From the NCBI GenBank assembly GCA_007123655.1, contig SKKR01000097.1, positions 1 through 10,389 on the forward strand: a DNA stretch of 10,389 nt. Direction: 5' to 3'. The notes beneath the pieces were generated by a model. That model made no database searches. It saw only the letters and a program-made list of their open reading frames with translations, and had not been told where the DNA came from. The stretch is from Thermomicrobiaceae bacterium. Its GTDB lineage: Bacteria; Chloroflexota; Chloroflexia; Thermomicrobiales; Thermomicrobiaceae. This document shows positions 1 through 6,241 of this stretch, piece by piece. Made by a program: the position numbers and the translations under genes. Positions within the stretch are counted from its first letter, which is position 1; every line of letters begins with the position of its first letter.

Positions 1-1
1 G

Positions 2-958
2 GCTGCCGGGGCATCATTTGCGGACGTGGCGATGAATCGCGTCTATCCGACGAGCGTGAGTTTTCGCCAGGCGGTGGGCACTGCTCGGAGGAACGAAGGG
101 CTCAACACTTCGACCAACACGCTGGCAGTCGTCGAAAGCCTGGCGAATCCGACGATGATGGTGGAGATGTCCGGAATCGCCCACATCGGTGGCGAGCGCA
201 GTTTATTCGCGCCGGACAATGTTCATGCGACGCCGGGAACATATACGCACGGCGTCCAGGTTGACGACACGCTGTACATTGCCGGTCAGATCGCGCTTGA
301 TCCGGAGGGGAATCTCGTTGGGACCGGAGATGCGGAGAAACAGGCCGATCAGGCCGCGCAGAACCTGATCCGGGTGCTGGAAGCGGCCGGCGGAACGGCG
401 GACGACGTTGTGTATACCTGCCTCTACGTCACGAACCCGGCCTACATCCAGGCAGTACGCGCTGCCCGGGGAAAGTACGGCCTCCGGGGATGCCCGAGCA
501 CGCTGGTGGTCATTCCGAGCCTGGCAACGGCCGATTACCTGGTCGAGATCGAGGCGGTCGCGGTGCTCGGAACCGAAAAGCGGGTCATCACGCCGGCGGA
601 TGTCCACACCGTCTCCGGCCGGTACGAACACGCGGTCGTCGCGGGCGACACGGTCTACCTCGCCGGGCAGGTCGGCGCCGATGCGGACGGCAACGTCGTC
701 GGACGCGGTGACGCGAATGCGCAGGCCCGCCAGCTCTACGAGAACATGTCACGAGTGCTGAAGGCTTCCGGCGCGTCCCTGGACGACGTCGTCACCACAA
801 CGACGTACATGACGAACCTGCAGCACCGCGACGCGGTCAATGCGGCCCGGAGCGAATACGGCCTGACCCATGCCGCGAACACGTCGGTCGTAATCTCCGC
901 ACTGGCTCAGCCAGAGTATCTGCTGGAAGTCGAGGCAATCGCGGTCACGGGCGGCTAG
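2..958 (+). CDS. Tandem RidA/YjgF-family protein, 5' end outside window
   Basis: The reading frame is open from the first bases, so the in-frame GTG at 26 and ATG at 32 are probably internal and the true start lies upstream. The visible 318 residues contain the C-terminal half of one RidA domain (about 1-62) and two full domains (about 65-190 and 191-318). Each ends in a version of the family signature (VEMSGIA, VEIEAVA, LEVEAIA), preceded by the AAGx3-DV and Y-x-T/TN segments. RidA proteins are usually single-domain trimers of about 130 residues that deaminate reactive enamines/imines. Here three units in one chain could form a trimer-like body by themselves. The Arg that binds substrate carboxylate in enteric RidA (in the P-A-R-S-C-V stretch) aligns to Asn, Ser and Asn in the three units. 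Classical imine deaminase activity is therefore doubtful, and the protein is better called a Rid-family member of unknown substrate. Confidence 0.85.
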   Translation, partial: AAGASFADVAMNRVYPTSVSFRQAVGTARRNEGLNTSTNTLAVVESLANPTMMVEMSGIAHIGGERSLFAPDNVHATPGTYTHGVQVDDTLYIAGQIALDPEGNLVGTGDAEKQADQAAQNLIRVLEAAGGTADDVVYTCLYVTNPAYIQAVRAARGKYGLRGCPSTLVVIPSLATADYLVEIEAVAVLGTEKRVITPADVHTVSGRYEHAVVAGDTVYLAGQVGADADGNVVGRGDANAQARQLYENMSRVLKASGASLDDVVTTTTYMTNLQHRDAVNAARSEYGLTHAANTSVVISALAQPEYLLEVEAIAVTGG

Positions 959-1081
959 ACTCTTACTCAGAGACATTGAATGCAATTCAATGCGAATGCA
1001 GGGTCGCACGATCGCTTCGGCGTCGCTGCTGTGAACGTTTCGTCGTTGACACGGGGCGCGCAAGCCGGAAATGGGCGGCCT

Positions 1082-1160
1082 CGATCTCTCGACTTCGGGC
1101 CGCGCCAAACGCCCCGGGTGGTGCCGGCAGGCGTACCTGGCGCGGCCCTTCGCTCGAGAT
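1082..1160. repeat. Long imperfect palindrome, REP-like element A
   Basis: A perfect 11-bp inverted repeat GGGCCGCGCCA (1097-1107) / TGGCGCGGCCC (1138-1148) is nested inside imperfect outer arms ATCTCTCGA (1084-1092) and TCGAGAT (1154-1160). An inner 5-bp pair ACGCC (1109-1113) / GGCGT (1130-1134) continues the stem. The outer arms, of the type GATCTCTCGACT...CTCGAGATGACG, resemble dispersed intergenic repeats I associate with Chloroflexota and related metagenomic genomes. No T-run follows, so a simple terminator role is less likely. Copy number in the genome is unknown from this window. Confidence 0.6.
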
Positions 1161-1255
1161 GACGTGCTTTTCATACTCAGGTGGCGGACGCCGACGATTA
1201 CTCGGGGGCAGTATCGCGGATCCGAGCGATGGCCGAGACTTCAACCCCACCCACG

Positions 1256-1307
1256 TCATTTCGACCCGAGCGACGAGGCGAACGCCGAGTCGCGCAGTGG
1301 AGAAATC
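1256..1307. repeat. Imperfect palindrome, REP-like element B
   Basis: The arms ATTTC (1258-1262) and GAAAT (1302-1306) enclose GCGAC (1270-1274) / GTCGC (1289-1293) and GGCG (1277-1280) / CGCC (1283-1286), giving a nested hairpin. The edges GTCATTTCGACC and GTGGAGAAATC match a common bacterial dispersed palindrome type (TCATTTCGACCGAAG...GTGGAGAAATC). It lies about 95 bases downstream of element A. Confidence 0.6.
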
Positions 1308-1427
1308 GAGGCAGCCAGCTCCGGGTAAATCAGTCCGTGCCAATCGCCGAGCCGACAGGGAGAGCCTGACCCGAGTCTGTCGAGGGATCGGCCCCGACGC
1401 CGCTCCTCAACGCTAGTGAGAACCGGT

Positions 1428-1724
1428 CTAGGAAGAGTAGACGACCTCGCCGTCGTTCCACTCAGGATCCGATTCGAGTGTTTCGCGCATACGCAGATAC
1501 CACTCGTGTTGTTCCGGCTTCTCGGCGTTCGCGCGATAGGCCTCGCGGTCCCGAAAAAGCGCGACGAGGATGTACTCGTCCGGGTTTTCGTCGAGTTTGA
1601 AAACGTACTCACCAACGAACCCGTCCGTCTTCGATCCGATTTCTTTCCGCCATTCATCGCTCAGGCGCAGGAGTTCATCAACCTGGCCGGACCTGGGCCG
1701 CAACCGTGCAACTGTGCCGTACAT
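1428..1724 (-). CDS. ABM-fold (antibiotic biosynthesis monooxygenase-like) small protein
   Basis: This 98-residue protein begins MYGTVARLRPRSGQVDEL, continues with the G-F-V-G-E-Y-V-F and E-Y-I-L-V-A-L-F-R-D strands, and ends in a helix with E-Q-H-E-W-Y. The order and spacing fit the dimeric alpha/beta ferredoxin-like ABM/YgiN family, which includes quinol monooxygenases, haem-degrading proteins and many members of unknown substrate. The ATG at 1724 is chosen because a GGAAGG Shine-Dalgarno lies about 8 bases upstream and the protein family begins right there; the longer frame to 1901 adds a Cys/Arg-rich stretch with no homologous look. The protein is soluble, with no signal peptide. It diverges from the secreted GerMN protein, with about 266 bases between them. 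I see no catalytic motif that would choose among ABM functions. Confidence 0.75.
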   Translation of the reverse strand: MYGTVARLRPRSGQVDELLRLSDEWRKEIGSKTDGFVGEYVFKLDENPDEYILVALFRDREAYRANAEKPEQHEWYLRMRETLESDPEWNDGEVVYSS

Positions 1725-1868
1725 TAAATCGCCCTTCCGTTTATCCGCGTGTGCACAAATCCCCCGGTTCATTCGAATTCGAGGTCCGAGAGTACGAGTT
1801 CCACTGCACGGAATCCTGAGAACTTCCATGCTCCCTTGCCCGCGCGAAATAATTCCGAAAGGACAAGT

Positions 1869-1910
1869 GGCTGTCGTATTGTAACAGCCGGGCCGAGGCA
1901 TGCGTCATGC
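1869..1910. promoter_or_regulatory. Two adjacent dyads in a divergent intergenic region
   Basis: Dyad 1 is GGCTGT (1869-1874) / ACAGCC (1884-1889) with a 9-base spacer. Dyad 2 is GCATG (1898-1902) / CATGC (1906-1910) with a CGT spacer. Both sit between divergent genes, 80-145 bases from either start, where an operator for one or both would be expected. No matching regulator family is recognised, and short dyads arise by chance. Confidence 0.3.
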
Positions 1911-1990
1911 ACACCCGGAGAGTGGTCATTCGTGACCGCTCAGCTCGCTGTTACGTCATTACGCAACGCATAGATTCAGGGAGGTTTTTC

Positions 1991-3301
1991 GTGAGGTCAT
2001 TGCTCAGCGCGCCAGTGGCCGTCATTCTCGCCGCGGGTCTGATCGTCACCGCGTTTGCTCCGCTGACCGGACAGGCCCAGGAAGATGACTACTTTTTCGC
2101 CAACCAGTCGTTCGAGGAGCGCTGGGAGCGAACCGATCGTCCGGTTCTCGAGGGCCAGGTCGATCGCACCTGGATGTGGGGCCCTGCCCCGAACACCGAC
2201 TCGCTTCTGGAGGAGTACGCTGATTCGCCGGACGGTATCCGGCAGGTGCAGTACTTCGACAAATCGCGCATGGAAATTAACGATCCCACGGCTGACACCG
2301 GCGAACTCTGGCAGGTTACCAATGGCCTGCTGGTCGTCGAAATGGTCGAGGGCCGGATCCAGATAGGTGATGACGAGTTCGACGACAGCATCGAGCCGGC
2401 CAACATCCCGATTGCCGGTGATATTAACGTGATTCCGGGCATGACGTACGCCAAGATCGACGAACTCGACCTGCGCCTCGAAAGTGCCCGCGAAGAAGGA
2501 ACGCTGATCAACGAAGCGGTTCGCGAAGACGAGATCGTTGTCGACGAGCAATACGACGAGTATGGCGTGACCGCCATGTATGAGGTCGAGATCGAAGGCG
2601 TGAACAACACCGTTGCCTCCCCTTTCTGGGGTTTCATGAACGATGACGGCCTGGTCTACGAGGACGGTGATTATTTCACTGATGACCTTTTCCTAAATCC
2701 CTTCTACGCGACCGGGTACCCGATCACCGAGGCGTACTGGGCGACCGTGCTCGTCGGTGACGATCCGACTGACGTGCTCTGGCAGTGCTTCGAGCGGCGC
2801 TGCCTGACGTATACGCCAGATAATCCGGACGGCTGGCAGGTGGAGTCCGGCAACGTTGGCCTGCACTACTACCTGTGGCGCTACGGAGACCAGGGTCACG
2901 CCACGCAGGACATCCACGTCGGCCTGTATGCGCCCGGCGACGCCGGCCAGCAGGGCTGGGAGTTCGGCTGCGAAGACAGTCTCGTGACTGTTGATACGAC
3001 CATTCACCAGCAGGTGACGGTGGAGAACGAAGTCCGGGCCGCGCTCCAGAAGATGTTCTCCTATGATCATCCTGAGCTTTCAAACCTCTTCGAGGGGCAG
3101 CCGATCTTCGTTCACTCGGTCGGCGTGTCCGAAGGCGTCGCGCAGATCTGGCTGGTCGGCAATCCCGGAATCGCGGGCGTGTGCGATGACCCGCGGTTTG
3201 TGGAGCAGATCAACGCCACGGCGATGCAGTTCGACGAGGTGAACCACGTCGTCATCTATCTGAACGGAGAAGAGTACGAACTCGGTCAGATGGGTGAATA
3301 G
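1991..3301 (+). CDS. Secreted protein with Thermomicrobia-type N-terminal domain and C-terminal GerMN-like domain
   Basis: The GTG at 1991 is chosen over the ATG at 1907 because GGGAGG ends 6 bases upstream and the protein then starts directly with a signal peptide (residues 1-29, hydrophobic core VAVILAAGLIVTAF, likely cleavage after GQA). The mature part has three sections. Residues 40-145 carry F-E-E-R-W-E-R-T-D-R-P-V, RTWMWGP, VQYFDKSRMEI and VTNGLLVVEM, a pattern I remember from secreted proteins of Thermomicrobia and related Chloroflexota. Residues 190-300 hold a second conserved section with WQCFERRCLTY, whose Cys267 and Cys271 could form a disulfide. Residues 326-436 resemble GerMN (E-N-E-V-R-A-A-L...N-H-V-V-I-Y-L-N-G), a fold found in sporulation and envelope proteins. 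The 436-residue protein is probably exported and envelope-associated; there is no catalytic motif. Its role is unknown. A hairpin follows the stop codon. Confidence 0.75.
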   Translation: MRSLLSAPVAVILAAGLIVTAFAPLTGQAQEDDYFFANQSFEERWERTDRPVLEGQVDRTWMWGPAPNTDSLLEEYADSPDGIRQVQYFDKSRMEINDPTADTGELWQVTNGLLVVEMVEGRIQIGDDEFDDSIEPANIPIAGDINVIPGMTYAKIDELDLRLESAREEGTLINEAVREDEIVVDEQYDEYGVTAMYEVEIEGVNNTVASPFWGFMNDDGLVYEDGDYFTDDLFLNPFYATGYPITEAYWATVLVGDDPTDVLWQCFERRCLTYTPDNPDGWQVESGNVGLHYYLWRYGDQGHATQDIHVGLYAPGDAGQQGWEFGCEDSLVTVDTTIHQQVTVENEVRAALQKMFSYDHPELSNLFEGQPIFVHSVGVSEGVAQIWLVGNPGIAGVCDDPRFVEQINATAMQFDEVNHVVIYLNGEEYELGQMGE

Positions 3302-3335
3302 CCGCAAATTCACCAGAGTTCGTGTTGAATGACAT

Positions 3336-3360
3336 GACGCCGGGGATCATCCCCGGCGTC
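3336..3360. terminator. Hairpin between convergent genes
   Basis: A perfect 10-bp stem GACGCCGGGG (3336-3345) / CCCCGGCGTC (3351-3360) with a 5-base loop lies between two convergent genes. No strong T-run follows on either strand, so it may be a weak or bidirectional terminator, or an RNA 3'-end stabiliser. Confidence 0.65.
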
Positions 3361-3402
3361 GTCTCGTGCAGTTCTCATGTTCGTGACGGAGGGCTCGCTG
3401 AA

Positions 3403-3975
3403 CTACTGACAGGTGGATTCAGGAATCAGCGCGTCGTCCTGATACTCTTCGCCTCCGCCGAGCATCAATGACCCGTCGATCTGTCCTGACGCCACCGACG
3501 AGTCCTGTGAGATACCGGTCAACTGACCGCCATCCTGACCGCCGATCATGCCGAGCGGCATGTCCTCGTCCGGATCATAGATTTCGGCCACCAGGCGCAT
3601 CGCGACGCCCTCGAACGTACCGCCGGCGAGTGAGACTCCGGTGGCAAAGATGTCGTCGCTGTCGAATATACCTTCAACGAGCACCAGATCGAGTGGCTCG
3701 TTACACGCGATCGTGTTTGAACCCACTGGAATTCCCGCTTCCTGTAGCTGTTGAAGGGTCACTGTCTCAGTTGCCCGGACATCGAGATCAGATGCGCCAC
3801 GGTCGGTCAACCTCGCGACGGTACTGTCGATCCGACTCTCAAGCCGATCACTGGTCGATTCGCCGAAATATCCGGAGATCCGGTCCCCGGCAGAATCGAT
3901 ACCGCCGCACGCACTGGCGATGACAGCGAAGACGAGCACGACTGCGCTGAAAGTGAATGCATGTCTTCTTCGCAT
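3403..3975 (-). CDS. Small predicted lipoprotein of unknown function
   Basis: The ATG at 3975 is chosen because GGAGG lies about 8 bases upstream and the protein then opens with a short lipoprotein signal: MRRR, a hydrophobic stretch (residues 8-20) and A-S-A-C with lipid-accepting Cys23. The longer frame from 4032 would bury this signal. The 190-residue product is acidic, with a helical section (about 40-60) and a mixed region. Cys91 and Cys189 are the only cysteines after the lipobox and could pair. The C-terminal third is rich in Gly, Asp and Ser. I do not recognise the family. The gene diverges from nirK across a 339-base region and converges on the GerMN gene, so shared control with nirK is possible but not shown. 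Confidence 0.7.
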   Translation of the reverse strand: MRRRHAFTFSAVVLVFAVIASACGGIDSAGDRISGYFGESTSDRLESRIDSTVARLTDRGASDLDVRATETVTLQQLQEAGIPVGSNTIACNEPLDLVLVEGIFDSDDIFATGVSLAGGTFEGVAMRLVAEIYDPDEDMPLGMIGGQDGGQLTGISQDSSVASGQIDGSLMLGGGEEYQDDALIPESTCQ

Positions 3976-4089
3976 TAGCCGGATCCTCCATCTCGGTGTA
4001 ATTGGGTCGTTCACGGATCCCGGTGACTTCAAGCTTAACCCGTGTTGGCCCCGTCGTGCTACTTAGCCAGGTCCGGAGGATCGTCGACT

Positions 4090-4108
4090 GTGACGTTCTC
4101 AACGTCAC
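4090..4108. promoter_or_regulatory. Perfect 8-3-8 dyad, candidate operator
   Basis: GTGACGTT (4090-4097) and AACGTCAC (4101-4108) are perfect inverted copies around CTC. It lies 115 bases upstream of the start of the lipoprotein gene and about 207 bases upstream of nirK. The 3-base centre is short for a hairpin but suits a protein dimer. It does not match the FNR/NnrR (TTGAT-4-ATCAA) or NsrR consensus as I know them. Confidence 0.45.
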
Positions 4109-4168
4109 TGGTGCCCAGTGTGGTGCCCGCCTCCCGGTGTGTTCGGACTGATGTGTCCCTATCCGGGA

Positions 4169-4228
4169 GGGTAGGAAGCTAGCTACCCCTTACTTGCGCG
4201 AAAAACTACCCATCAATGCGTGTTGACG
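4169..4228 (+). promoter_or_regulatory. GGGTAG/CTACCC elements and possible nirK promoter
   Basis: GGGTAG (4169-4174) is repeated in inverted form as CTACCC at 4183-4188 and again at 4206-4211, the latter two spaced 23 bases apart. Directly downstream, TCAA (4213-4216) and TTGA (4223-4226) form a 4-6-4 dyad overlapping TTGACG (4223-4228), which could be a -35 box. The only -10 candidate, TAAGCT (4244-4249), is weak and only 15 bases away. Activator-dependent transcription would fit a poor core promoter, but this is inference. Confidence 0.3.
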
Positions 4229-4314
4229 AACCCCGCCAGAACCTAAGCTGTACACAACGATAAATGAGCTACCCCGACCGAATGGTGAGCGCAGGAGTGT
4301 ACAGGAGGACTGAC

Positions 4315-5439
4315 ATGACGATCTCGATGAACGACGGACTTTCTCGACGCGGTTTTATGAAGCGGGCGGCTGCGCTGGGTCTCGCAGTTCCAGCAGTTGG
4401 CGCCCTTTTGAGCGCCTGCAACGACGATGACGAAGAAAACGGCGAAGCTGCCGCTGCGACTGAAGATGATGCTGAAGGTGATGATCACCCGCAGGCTGCA
4501 GAGGATGAAGACGGACCCTCCACGGACGCAGTCCGGATCGCGAAGGATCCGGCGGACATTCCCGGTCCGATAACGCGCACCTCTCCCGAACACGTGCTGG
4601 TGGAACTGGAAACAGTGGAGCTGGACGGATGGATTGACGAAGAGACCAGTTTCCGGTTCTGGACCTTCAACGGCACGGTCCCGGGGCCGATGGTTCGTGT
4701 TCGCGAGGGCGATACGGTTGAGATTCGCCTGACGAACAACGCCAACAGCCAGCACCCGCACAACATCGACCTGCACTCTGTGCTGGGCCCGGGCGGTGGA
4801 GCGGAAGCCACGACGGTCGCGGCCGGCGAGACGCGCGCGTTCGAATTCAAAGCGCTGCACCCGGGCGTTTATGTCTATCACTGCGCGGTGCCGCACATTC
4901 CGACGCACGTCGGCCACGGTATGTATGGCCTGATTGTGGTCGAGCCTGAAGCCGGCCTTCCGGAAGTCGACAAAGAGTTCTACATCATGCAGGGAGAGTT
5001 CTACACTGACCTGCGGCCGAACCAGGGCGGACACGCGAACTGGGACGGCGACGCCCAGTGGCGAGAGCAGCCGAACTACGTGCTTTTCAACGGGCAGTTC
5101 CAGGGAATCACCGGGGACAACGCGATGCAGGCCCAGGTGGGTGATCGCGTCCGGATGTTCGTCGGTAACGGTGGTCCGAACTTCGTCTCATCCTTCCATG
5201 TCATCGGTGGGATTATCGATGTCCTGCACCGGGAAGGCCAGGCCGAGGCAACGCACAACGTTGAGACCACTTTGATTCCGGCCGGAGGATCGTCCTGGAT
5301 GGAATTCAACTTCGATGTCCCTGGTAACTACATTCTGGTGGACCACTCGCTCGGCCGGGCCATCGACAAAGGTGGAATTGCGATTCTCCAAGTAGAGGGT
5401 GACGAGAACCCGGAGATCTTCAATCCGCTCGACGACTAA
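4315..5439 (+). CDS. nirK: Copper-containing nitrite reductase, Tat-exported lipoprotein
   Basis: NirK reduces nitrite to NO in the extracytoplasmic space. The ATG at 4315 is preceded by AGGAGG at an ideal 6-base spacing. The 374-residue product opens with a Tat motif SRRGFMK (10-16), a hydrophobic stretch and a lipobox L-L-S-A-C (Cys35), then an Asp/Glu-rich linker (36-68). Two cupredoxin domains follow. By alignment from memory, the type 1 copper ligands are His149, Cys190, His198 and Met203, the type 2 ligands are His154, His189 and His344, and the catalytic pair is Asp152 and His295, so all key residues are present. Cys190 to His198 is 8 residues, the short loop seen in Geobacillus-type NirK rather than the 9 of Achromobacter. 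There is no fused cytochrome or extra cupredoxin domain. The Sco and cupredoxin genes follow on the same strand. Other multicopper oxidases are less likely because the HNxDxH and HC...H...GM pattern is that of NirK. Confidence 0.92.
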   Translation: MTISMNDGLSRRGFMKRAAALGLAVPAVGALLSACNDDDEENGEAAAATEDDAEGDDHPQAAEDEDGPSTDAVRIAKDPADIPGPITRTSPEHVLVELETVELDGWIDEETSFRFWTFNGTVPGPMVRVREGDTVEIRLTNNANSQHPHNIDLHSVLGPGGGAEATTVAAGETRAFEFKALHPGVYVYHCAVPHIPTHVGHGMYGLIVVEPEAGLPEVDKEFYIMQGEFYTDLRPNQGGHANWDGDAQWREQPNYVLFNGQFQGITGDNAMQAQVGDRVRMFVGNGGPNFVSSFHVIGGIIDVLHREGQAEATHNVETTLIPAGGSSWMEFNFDVPGNYILVDHSLGRAIDKGGIAILQVEGDENPEIFNPLDD

Positions 5440-5440
5440 G

Positions 5441-5512
5441 TCAGCTCAGGAGCAGCGGGAAACCGGGTTCACGGGGAACAGCTCCGATGAACCCGGTTTC
5501 TTTCTGAGCTGA
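5441..5512 (+). terminator. Nested hairpin between nirK and sco
   Basis: Three stems nest around one centre: an outer TCAGCTCAG (5441-5449) / CTGAGCTGA (5504-5512), a middle 13-bp GAAACCGGGTTCA (5459-5471) / TGAACCCGGTTTC (5488-5500), and an inner 5-bp CGGGG/CTCCG containing one G-T pair. TTTCT follows the middle stem, so it may terminate nirK mRNA or partly attenuate read-through into sco. It begins 1 base after the nirK stop codon. Confidence 0.75.
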
Positions 5513-5574
5513 TACCGAACGCGGGCAATACGAAATCATTCCGGGCGCCTGCGTAACCGAGAGTTGGTTGCACG

Positions 5575-6240
5575 ATGACACGTTTCATATCGACGAAAAC
5601 GAGACTGTTTCTGCTCTTTTCCCTGAGTGTGTTCACTGCGCTGGTTCTGTCTGGCTGCGGTCCATTCTCATCAGACGATGACGACGCAAACAGCGCGGAC
5701 ACTGCCGCGGCGGGAGATTCGGACGGGAACGCTGGCGTGATCCTGGATGAGCCTTATCCGGCGCCGGACTTCACACTGACAACCCACGAAGGCGAGGAGT
5801 TCCGGTTGTCGGACCAAACCGGTCAGGCGATCGGGATTTTTTTCGGCTACACCGGATGCCCGGATATCTGCCCGCTCACCCTCGGATTCATGGCGCACGC
5901 GGCTGAGAAACTGGGTGAAGACGCGGAAGATGTGACGTTCCTGCTCGTGACCGTGGACCCGGAACGAGATGATCCAGAACGACTGAAGTCGTACATCAGC
6001 CGGGTCGACGCTCCCATTATCGCGCTGACGGGCGAACGTGAAGTGCTCGATCAGGTCTGGGACGACTACGACATCTTCGTTGAGCGACAGGAGCGAGAAG
6101 ACGGGTCATACCTGGTGGATCACTCCGGACAGATCTGGCTGATCGCTCCAGACGGAGAACTGACGATGTTCACCCCGATGGGCGCCGACGGGGACGATCT
6201 CCATGCGGCGATTCGCTGGTTACTTGATCGGGAGGGATGA
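5575..6240 (+). CDS. sco: Sco1/SenC/PrrC-family copper chaperone lipoprotein
   Basis: Sco proteins are thioredoxin-fold, membrane-tethered factors that hold copper and deliver it to copper enzymes such as the CuA site of cytochrome oxidase, or act as thiol reductants. This 221-residue protein has a lipoprotein signal ending in V-L-S-G-C (Cys28), an Asp-rich linker (33-50), and the family core: F-G-Y-T-G-C-P-D-I-C-P with Cys95 and Cys99 (CxxxC), V-T-V-D-P-E-R-D (125-132), and the third copper ligand His183 in V-D-H-S-G-Q-I. Length and order are normal. The Shine-Dalgarno is weak (GAGAG, 11 bases upstream of the ATG). The stop TGA is followed after one base by the ATG of the next gene, so the two are probably co-translated. 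Placed next to nirK and a cupredoxin, its client may be one of these; cytochrome oxidase genes are not in the window. Confidence 0.92.
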   Translation: MTRFISTKTRLFLLFSLSVFTALVLSGCGPFSSDDDDANSADTAAAGDSDGNAGVILDEPYPAPDFTLTTHEGEEFRLSDQTGQAIGIFFGYTGCPDICPLTLGFMAHAAEKLGEDAEDVTFLLVTVDPERDDPERLKSYISRVDAPIIALTGEREVLDQVWDDYDIFVERQEREDGSYLVDHSGQIWLIAPDGELTMFTPMGADGDDLHAAIRWLLDREG

Positions 6241-6241
6241 G

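Larger units (their letters stand above)
959..1427. other. Gene-free stretch with REP-like palindromes
   Basis: No open frame here has a ribosome binding site or a recognisable protein; the frames that exist are low-complexity Arg/Ser/Pro shadows. Just after the RidA stop there is a small dyad, CATTGAA-5 nt-TTCAATG (974-992), which could act as a weak hairpin. The rest holds two long imperfect palindromes (listed separately) and a third fragment near 1368-1393 with the same GACCCGAG...GTCGAGGGATC flavour. The region looks like a landing site for dispersed palindromic repeats between two genes. Confidence 0.6.
3976..4314. other. Divergent regulatory region upstream of nirK
   Basis: No protein gene is supported here. 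The stretch holds a strong dyad (4090-4108), a pair of TGGTGCCC direct repeats whose starts are 12 bases apart (4109-4116 and 4121-4128), GGGTAG/CTACCC elements (4169-4211), a TTGACG hexamer (4223-4228) and the nirK ribosome site. This density of short repeats is what one expects of a controlled promoter. The antisense frame running from 5034 down to 4243 across this region is a shadow of nirK. Confidence 0.55.

Noticed and set aside
976..1416. 146-codon plus-strand frame downstream of the RidA gene
   Set aside because: The Arg-rich, low-complexity product runs through palindromic repeats and lacks a ribosome site.
1907..1990. N-terminal extension of the GerMN protein from ATG 1907
   Set aside because: The GTG at 1991 has a strong GGGAGG site and starts directly with the signal peptide; the extension would bury it.
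4213..4226. FNR/NnrR-type site before nirK
   Set aside because: The half-sites TCAA and TTGA are in the opposite (everted) order to TTGAT-4-ATCAA, so it does not fit the consensus.
4243..5034. 263-codon minus-strand frame opposite nirK
   Set aside because: It is a GC-rich antisense shadow: Arg/Val/His-rich with no protein character, fully opposite a conserved enzyme.
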